From IMG/VR virus record IMGVR_UViG_3300050821_010560, positions 1 through 64,000 of that record: a DNA stretch of 64,000 bases; one strand, 5' to 3'. Below the pieces are notes generated by a model. It worked only from the letters and a program-made list of their open reading frames with translations, did no database searches and had not been told where the DNA came from. Shown one piece after another: positions 34,504 through 42,594 of this stretch. The stretch comes from a virus. Numbering within the stretch: the first letter of the stretch is position 1; the number at the start of each line of letters is the position of its first letter. The translations under genes and the position numbers were made by a program.

Positions 34504-36431
34504 CGCCGCCCATACCGCCAGCGGTCCCGGCTCATCGCCAACTGTGCTCTTGTCCGCATCTGCTGCTTTTCCTTGAAATAGTTACCCAGAGTGTTCTGGT
34601 TGAACAGCGTCACCTGGTCGATGATGCTCGCCCGCTTGCGTGCCGCCTCCGCCTCCCGCGTCTTCTTCTGCGTGATCAGCATCGGCCGCAAACGCGTTTC
34701 CCAATAGTAGACGGCAATAGCCGACGCCACAACCCGATCGTCCTTCATCGAAGCCGGCGCCCCGATGCTATCCCCATCCCGCGCTACCGTGGTCATCTCC
34801 TGTACCAGGTTGGTGGACCGAATGTGCACCATCTGGTTCGACACGAAATCGCGGAACCGCTCCATATAGGTCACCTTTAGCGGCGTCGTCGTCTTCGTAT
34901 GGTAATTGTGACCCCCTCCCATGGAGTCCGGACGGGTGTAGATGTAAGTGCGCACGTTGGAAAACACGTTGCGCAAACCCTGCTCCTCGATCTTCTCGCG
35001 CTGATAGCCCTGCTCTATCCGCCTCCGCAGCGACTTCAACTCGTCGAACACCGACATGCCGGGGCCGTTCAGCTCGAGCATGTAGCCAATATCGGCGCGG
35101 CCGGACCCGTTCCTGCCCCCTCCATACCAGCCGAGGAGCGCGGCGATGATCCAGGCCAGATGTCGCGTGGTCGTCAACGGCCACGCATATTCCGCCACCT
35201 GGTCGAGCCCGTCCGCGTAGCACTTAAAAATCTCGATCGACGAGCGGCAGTTGTGCTCGTTCTCGCCATAAGCCGGGTCGATGCCCATCACGTAGGAGGC
35301 ATGATCCTCCGGCTCCTCCCACACTTTCAACTCGACCTGACTATAATGCTCAGCACGGTTCACCCGCATATCGGTGAACTCGACACCGCCAAGAAACATG
35401 TACTTATCGCATTTGCTGGTGACGTAATTGTTGGACTGGTCGGTCAGCTTCTCCGCGGAGAAGAACACCGATCCAGTCTGCTGGAACGCCTCATCCTCGG
35501 TCCACGGCTGCTCCTGGACAAGCTCGGTATCTTCGGAGTCCGGGTCGATCTCATCGGACGGCACGATGGTCGGGTCCATCTTTCGCCTGATCCAAGCCAA
35601 CTGCTCCAAGCTAATGTCGAACTCGTAATACTCCTTAACCAGCTTGATCTTTGCCAATTCCTCCTGCGTCGGAGGTTCGGTCGCATACTTGGCGAAATCG
35701 GTATCCGACCGGTCGATCTTCTGATGGTCGTGCGACCACCAGCCGACGAAGATGAAGACACAGTGGTCCGGATCTTCCTTCGCCGCCATGCACATCTTGT
35801 ACCAGGAGTTGAACCCGCGGGCGGTCGACTCGTAAATGTACAAGCGATCGGGGTTGCGCTCGGACAGGGACTGCTCGAATGACTTGAGGCCGGCATCGTT
35901 GTCCCACGAGCAAAGCTCGGACGAATGGTGGAACGATAGACCAACCGAGCGACCGAGCGTGCCGGAGGTCTTGGTCTTCTTGATGCCGGCCGACTTGAAC
36001 AAAATGCGAGCGTCGTTGAGAAGGGTCAGCCCTTCCCGGTTGCCGGACCCGCCCTTGATGCCGGGGAATTTTATGGGCGGCGGGAGGTCGTTGATCATCT
36101 GCTCCAGTTCGGCCCGCGCGGAGTTCTTGTTCTCCGCGGAGTCGAAGACGAGAGCGCCCAGCATGCCGTTGTGCAGGCCGAGATAGAAAACGGAGAGGGC
36201 ACGGGCGATGGTGGAGATGCCGAGCTGGCGGGACTTGAGCACGTAAACCTTGTGCTTGTCCTGCTCGAGGCCATCGAAGACGGCGGTAATGAAGCGGATC
36301 TGGCCTAGGAGAAGGTTTTCCCCCAGGCAGATGGGCGTACTGGAATCCTTTGAGTTAATGTAACAATGATTGAGGAATACGTAAAAGGCGCGCTCAACCT
36401 GAACGCGCTTGTTATGGAACCATCCTGCCAT
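34500..36431 (-). CDS. terL: Large terminase subunit
   Basis: 643 residues. ATPase half: KVYVLKSRQLGISTIARAL is an adenine/Walker-A-like region, LGRSVGLSFHHSSELCSW lies where Walker B is expected. Nuclease half: YVMGIDPAYGENEHNC is the RuvC-like first Asp strand (GIDPA), and ELNGPGMSVFDEL and DRVVASAIAVYYWE carry later acidic residues. This is the DNA-packaging motor and headful/cos nuclease. No small terminase was recognised; candidates are the small genes just upstream. Confidence 0.8.
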   Translation of the reverse strand: MAGWFHNKRVQVERAFYVFLNHCYINSKDSSTPICLGENLLLGQIRFITAVFDGLEQDKHKVYVLKSRQLGISTIARALSVFYLGLHNGMLGALVFDSAENKNSARAELEQMINDLPPPIKFPGIKGGSGNREGLTLLNDARILFKSAGIKKTKTSGTLGRSVGLSFHHSSELCSWDNDAGLKSFEQSLSERNPDRLYIYESTARGFNSWYKMCMAAKEDPDHCVFIFVGWWSHDHQKIDRSDTDFAKYATEPPTQEELAKIKLVKEYYEFDISLEQLAWIRRKMDPTIVPSDEIDPDSEDTELVQEQPWTEDEAFQQTGSVFFSAEKLTDQSNNYVTSKCDKYMFLGGVEFTDMRVNRAEHYSQVELKVWEEPEDHASYVMGIDPAYGENEHNCRSSIEIFKCYADGLDQVAEYAWPLTTTRHLAWIIAALLGWYGGGRNGSGRADIGYMLELNGPGMSVFDELKSLRRRIEQGYQREKIEEQGLRNVFSNVRTYIYTRPDSMGGGHNYHTKTTTPLKVTYMERFRDFVSNQMVHIRSTNLVQEMTTVARDGDSIGAPASMKDDRVVASAIAVYYWETRLRPMLITQKKTREAEAARKRASIIDQVTLFNQNTLGNYFKEKQQMRTRAQLAMSRDRWRYGRR

Positions 36432-36447
36432 GTCGGCAGGCTACTTG

Positions 36448-36462
36448 CCCGCCACAGGCGGG
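36448..36462. repeat. Dispersed palindrome copy, short form, intergenic
   Basis: CTTG, CCCGCC, loop ACA, GGCGGG, TCA. Sits exactly between the stop of the 36463 gene and the terminase start, so its RNA hairpin would lie in the leader of the terminase. Confidence 0.75.
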
Positions 36463-36720
36463 TCAACGCCCCCCAAAATGGCTGCGCGCCTCCCGCTGCT
36501 TGATCTCCTCCAGCGCTTGGGAGATCTTGGTCTGCAGCAACATGAAAAAGTGGGCTACGTCCTGCTTGGGATCAAGCGTAAGCTGCACCATGGCATTCTC
36601 GCCCAACGGCGGGACGATGACGAAAGCCCCGCCAAAATCCTTCGCGTCGTTGTGTTCAATGAGTTCAGCCATTCGGCGGAAGTGCCCTTCCGGTGTCGGC
36701 TTCTCCTGCTCACCGTTCAT
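36463..36720 (-). CDS. Conserved small protein upstream of terminase
   Basis: 85 residues from ATG 36720, which overlaps the end of the DUF3310 gene. Contains GHFRRMAELIEHNDAKDFGGAFVIVPP and a C-terminal amphipathic helix (LLQTKISQALEEIKQREA). Helical-beta-helical; position before the large terminase makes it one candidate for the missing small terminase, but no HTH is evident. Confidence 0.55.
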   Translation of the reverse strand: MNGEQEKPTPEGHFRRMAELIEHNDAKDFGGAFVIVPPLGENAMVQLTLDPKQDVAHFFMLLQTKISQALEEIKQREARSHFGGR

Positions 36721-36964
36721 CAGCCTTAGCCTTCTCAATTAAACGCGTAAGATACCAGTGGGCCTTTTGCAAATCTTCCACGTAGTTACATTTATTTGGC
36801 GCACGCGCAACATACTTTACTACTTGACCTGCTAAAAACGCGTGCTGACAATTAGGAAAATACTGAACAATATCTTCGATTACATCAATTGTCTCAAATT
36901 TTCCTCGTGTGTAGTGGGAAGGATGATTAACCGGATCGTCATCGGTACCGGTGGGCATAGACAT
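36710..36964 (-). CDS. DUF3310 protein
   Basis: 84 residues from ATG 36964. Diagnostic DDPVNHPSHYTRGKFETIDVIEDI followed by AFLAGQVVKYVARAPNK and a helix KAHWYLTRLIEKAK. DUF3310 is common in phages, including T7 gp1.7, reported as a nucleotide kinase. Overlaps the KTSC gene by 26 nt. Early/metabolic gene placed beside packaging genes. Confidence 0.8.
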   Translation of the reverse strand: MSMPTGTDDDPVNHPSHYTRGKFETIDVIEDIVQYFPNCQHAFLAGQVVKYVARAPNKCNYVEDLQKAHWYLTRLIEKAKADER

Positions 36965-37151
36965 TCTTAATCTCACTATTGAGAAACTGCCCAACCGAAG
37001 GCGCGTTCGAGCACTGGACGGCCACATCCTCCGGCACGCCCTGATAGGCTGACACGCGCCCGTTCTTCCAAGTGACGAGAAGTTCGCCGGTCTCGTCATC
37101 GAAGCCGATGTCGGTTGCAACCGAGGAGAAGACGGATTTGGACCAGCTCAT
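36939..37151 (-). CDS. KTSC domain protein
   Basis: 70 residues that match the short KTSC fold: FSSVATDIGFDDETGELLV, TWKNGRVSAYQGVPEDVAVQ, and SVGQFLNSEIKNVYAHR. KTSC domains occur alone in phages and fused to Lys-tRNA synthetase or nucleases in bacteria; thought to bind nucleic acid. Starts over the stop of the upstream gene. Confidence 0.8.
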   Translation of the reverse strand: MSWSKSVFSSVATDIGFDDETGELLVTWKNGRVSAYQGVPEDVAVQCSNAPSVGQFLNSEIKNVYAHRYR

Positions 37152-37330
37152 TTCCCACCATTCTTCCGGCGATAGAGGTTACACCAGCCTTGACTCTCAA
37201 TTTTCCCTTCAACCGCCGTGCAACTATCCGGCTTAATGAACATCGTGCATCGTCCGCACCAGGCCCATCCTTTCGGCCAAGGGCGGTACTCGGCTTTCTG
37301 CTTGGATGTCTTACGGACTACCTCTGCCAT
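37148..37330 (-). CDS. Small Cys protein with HiPIP-like pattern
   Basis: 60 residues. CGRCTMF...CTAVEGKIESQGWCNLY gives C-x2-C-x8-C-x13-C and matches the high-potential iron-sulfur protein pattern C-x6-I-x3-G-W-C-x2-Y. No signal peptide, so it may instead bind zinc or a cluster in the cytoplasm. Such miniature proteins recur in phages of proteobacteria. Confidence 0.65.
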   Translation of the reverse strand: MAEVVRKTSKQKAEYRPWPKGWAWCGRCTMFIKPDSCTAVEGKIESQGWCNLYRRKNGGK

Positions 37331-37662
37331 TTCTTCAGCGCATCCTGCATGATCTCGTGCACGATCGGTAGGAGAATCTCATCAGTATCTTCTATAGTTT
37401 CATCCGCGAATGCAAGAAACGGGATCTTAAGGATCTGCGGCTTGTTGCGGTCGTAGAAGGGGTTATCCTTGGGGATACGCCAGGCAATGATCCGCCGCCG
37501 GTCCCTGGCGTGCTCGCCTAGGCTCCAAAACTCACCCTCGCATTCGTCGGCTACCCGCGTGCCCCGCTGGCGGTTGGTAACCATCTGCTTCTGCGGCAAG
37601 CGGATATGCGCCTGCCGGTCAGGGTGAGCGGTGAAAAACTGGGAATCAGGGTCGGACGACAT
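37318..37662 (-). CDS. Phage protein of unknown function
   Basis: 114 residues from ATG 37662. Contains HIRLPQKQMVTNRQRGTRV, EFWSLGEHARDRRRIIAWRI and an acidic helical end (ETIEDTDEILLPIVHEIMQDAL). Mixed alpha/beta. Overlaps both neighbours (13 and 17 nt). No family recognised. Confidence 0.55.
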   Translation of the reverse strand: MSSDPDSQFFTAHPDRQAHIRLPQKQMVTNRQRGTRVADECEGEFWSLGEHARDRRRIIAWRIPKDNPFYDRNKPQILKIPFLAFADETIEDTDEILLPIVHEIMQDALKKWQR

Positions 37663-37996
37663 GGCACTCGCACTCGCACGTCGCGTCACAAAACTTGCAC
37701 CGTTTCCGGCACCTCTCGTGCTGCCCGTGATAGCAAGCCGTTGACAGATAGCTGTGCTTCGCATCAACGATCTTCTGCTGTGCCTCCCGAATCTTCTTAA
37801 AATCCTCGTCGTCCCGCTGCTGGATAGCCTGCAACCCCTTATCGGTAATAAAATAGTTGACGGCATCGGCCCGTCGCAGCAGACCTTTGGCCGCAAGATC
37901 AAGCGTCGGCTTCTCCCATCGACCAATCGGGATCATCGACTGCCCTTCCTTGGCGATCAGGAGAACGGTCACCTCATCTTGCGACAATTCGCTCAT
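37646..37996 (-). CDS. Winged-HTH-like protein with C-terminal Cys cluster
   Basis: 116 residues. First 60 residues look like a winged helix (DLAAKGLLRRADAVNYFITDKGLQAI, the typical final helix and wing). The end has CYHGQHERCRKRCKFCDATCECECH, eight Cys plus His, probably binding zinc. A nucleic-acid-binding regulator or small-terminase-like role is possible. Confidence 0.6.
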   Translation of the reverse strand: MSELSQDEVTVLLIAKEGQSMIPIGRWEKPTLDLAAKGLLRRADAVNYFITDKGLQAIQQRDDEDFKKIREAQQKIVDAKHSYLSTACYHGQHERCRKRCKFCDATCECECHVVRP

Positions 37997-38807
37997 CCAT
38001 TATCTCCTCTGGCCAAGCATCGCTCACCGCATTGATAGAACTAAACAATATGTTAATAATGTGCTGAGGTACTATTTTCGTGCGCATCGGGACTAATTTT
38101 GGCATCTGACCATTACGATAAAGAAGATACGTTTCGTACCCTATTTCATCCATAAACTCACGTAACGATTCCTGAGATTCTCCCATCTGTTCAAGGGCAA
38201 AAGGATTCAACTCGCAGATAATGTACGGAGGCCGCCATAACATCCACGATCGCCCTTTAAGGGCTTGCAACTCCGAACCTTCAATGTCTAGTTTGAGCAC
38301 CTTGGTATCAGCATGGATACCCGCCGACTCATCCAAAGTCGTCGCATCCACAACCCTCTGGGTAGTTTCTAACTTCGACTTCACATTGCCCGGCCACTTG
38401 CCGGGGTTCCACAGCGCACTGCCGGCAGTATCGTCCGCACTCGAATAGAACGTAACCGGCTCCTCCTTCGACCACACCGGTTTTGAGCAGCAGATAATCC
38501 TGCTGCCGTCGAGGTGCGTGTTGAGCTGCGCACTCTTGAGCATCTTCGTGCCGTGCACGAAGTCCGGTTCGAACGCGGTTACCCGTCCGGTGTTGCCGAC
38601 GAGGGCCGCCATCATCAGCGTGAAGTATCCAACGTTCGCACCCACGTCGACCGCGTGATCTCCCGGCTTGAGCGTGCGCAGCAGGAGGTGCATGATCTCC
38701 GGCTCGTAATTGATACCCTGGTTGATCAGATGCTTGTCCGCCGGGAATGACGGATCAAGCTCCATCTGGAAATGGAAGCGGCCGGGTACGGTGAAAGTTT
38801 TGATCAC
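37974..38807 (-). CDS. FkbM-family methyltransferase
   Basis: 277 residues. SAM-binding motif I HAVDVGANVGYFTLMMAALVG (residues about 52-72), motif II acidic FEPD, and VLKLDIEGSELQALKG, the FkbM signature after it. FkbM enzymes O-methylate sugars or small molecules. First of a glycan-type gene group extending to 45.4 kb; overlaps the glycosyltransferase-like gene by 4 nt. Likely caps a glycan made by the neighbours. Confidence 0.85.
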   Translation of the reverse strand: MIKTFTVPGRFHFQMELDPSFPADKHLINQGINYEPEIMHLLLRTLKPGDHAVDVGANVGYFTLMMAALVGNTGRVTAFEPDFVHGTKMLKSAQLNTHLDGSRIICCSKPVWSKEEPVTFYSSADDTAGSALWNPGKWPGNVKSKLETTQRVVDATTLDESAGIHADTKVLKLDIEGSELQALKGRSWMLWRPPYIICELNPFALEQMGESQESLREFMDEIGYETYLLYRNGQMPKLVPMRTKIVPQHIINILFSSINAVSDAWPEEIMDERIVAR

Positions 38808-40183
38808 GGCACTTCCCTCAATCGTTTGCGCAACGCCTTGTTAATATCCTCGAATACCGGCTCCCAACTGGCAGTCTTGTCCTGCAGGAAAAACCGGTGC
38901 TTCTTGTACCAGGGGATGTTGTTGCCCTTGTGCCCGTAGACGAAAGCGTGGCCAAAATAACTGTATGGTATCCAACATTCTTTGTCCGCGGAACCGGCGA
39001 TGTGACCAAGTGCCGACTCGCAGCAGATCACCAGGTCCAGATCCTGCAGGATGGTGACGGTATCCACCACGTCTCGGATGTACGGATCAAGCCGGCGGAT
39101 CAGGCCGGCACATCCAGTATCGTCCAGCTCCTTCGCACGATCCCCGACCTGTAAGCCGTAAAGCTGAATACCGGAAGTGCGGTAAAGGTCGAGAAACCGG
39201 GTGACCGGGATGTTGCGATGAATGTCGATCTCATTAAGGGGGGAGCCTGCCCATGCAATCCCAATATGCAGCTTTCTATCAGGAACCTTCCAGGTCGGCA
39301 GCATCGAGAACACCGGGAGTTCAACCGAACGGGCATTGCGGATCTCCACGTCAGTTAATCCCAAGGCGAACGGCAGCGAGACAAAAGTAGTCCAGCAATC
39401 GGCCTGCGGAAAATTCATCGGCGCGGGCTGGAGGACAAGGTTGCGGATACCGGCAAAGGCGTGCGTGAAGGCGCGCATCAGCTCCGGCTGGATCATCGCA
39501 TGAACAAATTTCGCCCGTTTAGCCGCCTGCGGGAGGAAACGGGCGAACGCCAGCGTGTCGCCCAGGCCCTGGTCGGCAACAAGGAAAACCGTCTTGTCGG
39601 GCTCACCCGTCCATTTTGGATAAGGGTAGTGCAGGAAGTTGTGCAGCTTGTACTCGAACCGGCGCTCGAAATGCTTCAAGCCCTTCGCCAGCTGTCCGTC
39701 GAAAAGATAGGCGAACGTCAGCGCCATCTCGGTCATAGCATCCTGGCAAATATCGAACGCCTTCTGCGCATAGGTGACCGCGCGAAGGGTCTCGTTGCGC
39801 ACACCGTAGATGACCGAAAGGTTCAGGTAAGGGACGTGCACGATCGGATTGAGTGAAATTGACTCGTTGGAAAAGGACAGTGCCTCGTCGGTCTGTCCGG
39901 CTTTGTGCAAGCACCATCCAAGAGACGCGAGCGTCTTCGCCCGCTCCTCGGTAGTCATCTCGCACTCGAGCGTGCGGCGGTAGGCAGCAATCGAGGCTTC
40001 CAACTTTTGCAGATCGTAGTTGGCGGCACCCAACTGGTAGAAGGATTGCCAAAGGGTCGGGTCAGCATAGGCGGCGGCACAAAATAGCTGGTAGGCAGAC
40101 TGTAAGTTGGTTGGATTGCTCTTGTCGTTCGCGGCTGCGGCACCCGCGTTGAAGAACTCTACTGCGGTCTTGCGATCGCCCAT
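38804..40183 (-). CDS. TPR-glycosyltransferase-like protein
   Basis: About 459 residues from ATG 40183. Residues 1-170 are tetratricopeptide repeats (SFYQLGAANYDLQKLEASIAAY, ASLGWCLHKAGQTDEALS). Residues 190-459 resemble the GT-B/heptosyltransferase-like domain of TPR proteins: VFLVADQGLGDTLAFARFLP, HIGIAWAGSPLNEIDIHRNI and DLVICCESALGHIAGS. Proteins of this type are O-linked or protein glycosyltransferases in proteobacteria. Works with the adjacent FkbM and epimerase genes. Confidence 0.75.
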   Translation of the reverse strand: MGDRKTAVEFFNAGAAAANDKSNPTNLQSAYQLFCAAAYADPTLWQSFYQLGAANYDLQKLEASIAAYRRTLECEMTTEERAKTLASLGWCLHKAGQTDEALSFSNESISLNPIVHVPYLNLSVIYGVRNETLRAVTYAQKAFDICQDAMTEMALTFAYLFDGQLAKGLKHFERRFEYKLHNFLHYPYPKWTGEPDKTVFLVADQGLGDTLAFARFLPQAAKRAKFVHAMIQPELMRAFTHAFAGIRNLVLQPAPMNFPQADCWTTFVSLPFALGLTDVEIRNARSVELPVFSMLPTWKVPDRKLHIGIAWAGSPLNEIDIHRNIPVTRFLDLYRTSGIQLYGLQVGDRAKELDDTGCAGLIRRLDPYIRDVVDTVTILQDLDLVICCESALGHIAGSADKECWIPYSYFGHAFVYGHKGNNIPWYKKHRFFLQDKTASWEPVFEDINKALRKRLREVP

Positions 40184-40185
40184 AA

Positions 40186-40260
40186 CTACGTTTTCCACAT
40201 TATAGAACCTAGAATCGCTCCTAGAAGAATTATGATCACGTAAAACTGCCAATCTAGCAT
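40186..40260 (-). CDS. 24-residue transmembrane micropeptide
   Basis: Starts MLDWQFYVIIILLGAILGSI and ends MWKT; a single membrane helix with a basic end. Strong Shine-Dalgarno (GAGGAGGG, 4 nt before the ATG at 40260), the best in this area. The downstream TPR gene starts right after its stop. Confidence 0.55.
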   Translation of the reverse strand: MLDWQFYVIIILLGAILGSIMWKT

Positions 40261-40272
40261 ATGCCCTCCTCG

Positions 40273-40287
40273 CCAGCCGCAGGCTGG
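40273..40287. repeat. Dispersed palindrome copy, short form with paired base changes
   Basis: CTCG, CCAGCC, loop GCA, GGCTGG, TCA. Compared with the other copies the third arm base is changed on both strands (A:T instead of C:G), keeping the stem. Intergenic, at the end of the gene at 40288. Confidence 0.65.
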
Positions 40288-40503
40288 TCAGTAATATTTC
40301 TCCAGCCGCAACAGCGTAATGATCTCATCCCCGGTCGGCCCCTGCGCGGTCGAGTAAGCAAAACGGAAACCGGCCTTGCGCGCCTCATCACTAAGAGCGA
40401 GAAGCGCCAAAAGATGGGGTTTCGCCCGCTCCTTGAGGTCGGCGGCTACCTCGGCATCGGACTTGCCGGGGACGATGCGGGGCACATTATCATTCTCCGA
40501 CAT
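40288..40503 (-). CDS. Small phage protein
   Basis: 71 residues from ATG 40503. MSENDNVPRIVPGKSDAEVA, then LKERAKPHLLALLALSDEAR and a beta end FRFAYSTAQGPTGDEIITLL. Short helix-strand protein of a kind seen widely in phages; overlaps the upstream zinc-ribbon gene by 14 nt. Confidence 0.55.
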   Translation of the reverse strand: MSENDNVPRIVPGKSDAEVAADLKERAKPHLLALLALSDEARKAGFRFAYSTAQGPTGDEIITLLRLEKYY

Positions 40504-40657
40504 CAGGTACCCTTTTTGCCGTGCATATCGTATGGCTGACGGTCGTCCGTCCGATGTAGTCGTGCACCCATTCTCTGGTATCCGTGCGGAAGCGGGCAAC
40601 GTTGCCGGCATCGCAATGTGGGCAGTTACTTTTTATCCCATCTGAATTTGCGGACAT
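40490..40657 (-). CDS. Small zinc-ribbon-like protein
   Basis: 55 residues from ATG 40657, inside the end of the serine recombinase gene. CPHCDAGNVARFRTDTREWVHDY with a later Cys (HTICTAKR) gives a partial zinc ribbon (CxxC...HxxC). Probably an adaptor or nucleic-acid-binding peptide. Short and overlapping, so moderate confidence. Confidence 0.5.
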   Translation of the reverse strand: MSANSDGIKSNCPHCDAGNVARFRTDTREWVHDYIGRTTVSHTICTAKRVPDVGE

Positions 40658-41352
40658 GGCGGCACCTCCCGCTTCAGTATGCGCTCCACCTGCGGGATCA
40701 TGAACGGCTTGCCGTTGCGGGCACGCACGCCATGGCTCTCCAAGAGTCGAATGATCTGCATCGGACGCAGCTTCTGCCTGGCAAGCTCCTGAGCGAGGCG
40801 GATGGCGTGCTGCTCCTCCTCGACCGGCTCGAGGCGGGAGTCGCGGCCTTGGCCAACGACACGGAAACCGTAGGGCGCGGAATGACCGCCCATGAACCCG
40901 CCGCGGGCGCGCTTGCCTTTGCGTCCCTCCTCGGTCCGCTCGTTGATGCGCCCACGCTCGAAATCGGCGAAGGCGGCCAGCATGGCGAAGAACACCTTGC
41001 TCACCCCGTTGTCGGTGATCGGCGTCGTGCCAATATCAGCAAGGATGATACCAATATCACAAGCGCGCAAATCTTCCACGACATTAACGGCGTCCCTGGT
41101 CGAGCGGAACATGCGGTCGAGCTTGGAGGCGACGATCACATCCCCCTTGTCGGTGAGATCGAACAGCTGGCGTCCTGCCGGCCGCTTGAAGAACGGTATG
41201 GTGCCGCTGATGCCGGGATCGGAGAAGACGGCAATGTCGTTGGGCTGGCAGCCGCGCAGCGTGGCGATCGCCCGGCATTTGGATTCCTGATCCTCCAGGG
41301 AGGTTCCGGCTATCTGCTCGGCAGTGCTGACGCGCGTGTAGATGTACAGCAT
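40633..41352 (-). CDS. Serine recombinase/resolvase
   Basis: 239 residues. Catalytic start YTRVSTAEQ (nucleophile Ser about residue 9), GTSLEDQESKCRAIA, then SKLDRMFRSTRDAVNVVEDL (active-site Arg) and GVSKVFFAMLAAFADFERGRINERTEEG, the conserved E helix. C-terminal recombinase-type linker and HTH (RLAQELARQKLRPMQIIRLLESHGV). Short resolvase/invertase type rather than a large integrase. It sits inside the glycan gene block, so it may have inserted or may invert or resolve nearby DNA. Confidence 0.85.
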   Translation of the reverse strand: MLYIYTRVSTAEQIAGTSLEDQESKCRAIATLRGCQPNDIAVFSDPGISGTIPFFKRPAGRQLFDLTDKGDVIVASKLDRMFRSTRDAVNVVEDLRACDIGIILADIGTTPITDNGVSKVFFAMLAAFADFERGRINERTEEGRKGKRARGGFMGGHSAPYGFRVVGQGRDSRLEPVEEEQHAIRLAQELARQKLRPMQIIRLLESHGVRARNGKPFMIPQVERILKREVPPCPQIQMG

Positions 41353-41371
41353 GATTCCCTCTCCAAGTGTC

Positions 41372-41575
41372 CTACTTAAGTAACACCCTGGGATCTATGT
41401 CAAGCACATATACGGCGATCATCATGAAAATTTCAGCAGAAACAGACTCTCCGCGATCCGCCCGTAAAATAGTAGTTGGGCTAACCCCCAAATCACGCGC
41501 AATTTCGCGCAAACCAAGCTTTCGTTGTCCACGAGTCCGCCTTAGCATTCTACCAAACTCAATCCAGTCGATCAT
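41372..41575 (-). CDS. XRE-family HTH regulator
   Basis: 67 residues from ATG 41575. Helix-turn-helix KLGLREIARDLGVSPTTILRADRGESVSA, then a short end helix. Cro/CI-like. Directly before the recombinase gene and after the epimerase in transcription order; may control the recombinase. The gap to the recombinase start holds ACTTAAGT, a possible operator. Confidence 0.75.
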   Translation of the reverse strand: MIDWIEFGRMLRRTRGQRKLGLREIARDLGVSPTTILRADRGESVSAEIFMMIAVYVLDIDPRVLLK

Positions 41576-41586
41576 TCCGTCTTCGC

Positions 41587-42594
41587 CTACGGCTTCGGCG
41601 GGCGAGCCGCCGCCACTTGCTCGGAAATCCAATCGTAAATCTTGGTCAGTCCGACCTCCAATGGGAGGGAAGGAGCCCAGCCCAGCTTCTCCTTGATCAA
41701 GCTGTTGTCGGAGTTGCGTCCCTGGACACCGATCGGGCCGTGGATGTGCAGCGGGCGGACGGTTTTGCCGGCAATGCGAGCCGTCATCAGCAGCAATCCG
41801 TCGATCGTGATCGGCTGGTCGCTGCCGATATTCACCGGTCCCGAGAAATCAGAGTTCATCAGGCGCCGCACGCCCTCGATCGCCTCGTCGATGTAGAGAA
41901 AAGAGCGCGTTTGCGTGCCGTCGCCCCATATCTCAACTTGGCCGCCATCGGCAGCCTCGGCCACCTTGCGGCAGATGGCGGCCGGCGCCTTCTCGCGACC
42001 TCCGCGCCAGGTACCAAACGGTCCGAACACGTTATGAAAACGGGCGATCTTGATGTCCATGCCAGAATTGCGGGCGTACGCCTGGTACAAGCGCTCGGAA
42101 AATAGCTTTTCCCAGCCGTACTCCGAATCAGGATTAGCCGGAATGGCATCTATTTCCCGGCATCCAAGCGGATCTCCACGGTCCCAGTGAGGATTCATCT
42201 CACAATCACGGTAAACACACGCTGACGAGGCAAAAAACACTTTACCAGCACTTATCTGTCGACAATTTTCTACGACATTCAGATTGATCCTCGCCGAGTT
42301 GGACAGGATAGCCGCGTCATTAGCTCCGGTAAAAACGAAACCGGCACCACCCATGTCGGCAGCCAACTGATAAACCTCATCAACATGCTTTTCCACTCTC
42401 GCTATACTTTGAAACAGCATGAAAACAGATGCCGTATTGCGAAAGTCCACCATGGCGAACTGACTGCACGCCTCCTCGCTGAACTCCGGCACCTTTTTGT
42501 CGAAGCCATAGACGTAATACCCTTCGTCTTTAAGACGCTGGGCTAGATGCTGGCCGATGAAGCCGCTCGAACCGATAACGATCGCCCGCTTCAT
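41587..42594 (-). CDS. NAD-dependent sugar epimerase, GDP-mannose 3,5-epimerase-like
   Basis: 335 residues. Rossmann start KRAIVIGSSGFIGQHLAQRL (GxxGxxG), QLAADMGGAGFVFTGAND close to the GDP-mannose 3,5-epimerase pattern, catalytic SSACVY and YGWEKLFSERL (YxxxK). Extended SDR. Supplies an altered nucleotide sugar to the glycosyltransferases next to it. Its stop codon and last residues (ARPPKP) lie in a palindrome-like sequence (41583-41612). Confidence 0.8.
   Translation of the reverse strand: MKRAIVIGSSGFIGQHLAQRLKDEGYYVYGFDKKVPEFSEEACSQFAMVDFRNTASVFMLFQSIARVEKHVDEVYQLAADMGGAGFVFTGANDAAILSNSARINLNVVENCRQISAGKVFFASSACVYRDCEMNPHWDRGDPLGCREIDAIPANPDSEYGWEKLFSERLYQAYARNSGMDIKIARFHNVFGPFGTWRGGREKAPAAICRKVAEAADGGQVEIWGDGTQTRSFLYIDEAIEGVRRLMNSDFSGPVNIGSDQPITIDGLLLMTARIAGKTVRPLHIHGPIGVQGRNSDNSLIKEKLGWAPSLPLEVGLTKIYDWISEQVAAARPPKP

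Noticed and set aside
40618-41379. 253-codon plus-strand frame
   Set aside because: Antisense to the serine recombinase, which has intact catalytic motifs.
41372-41632. Longer XRE protein from 41632
   Set aside because: The extension overlaps the end of the epimerase and a palindrome-like sequence and does not add to the HTH domain.
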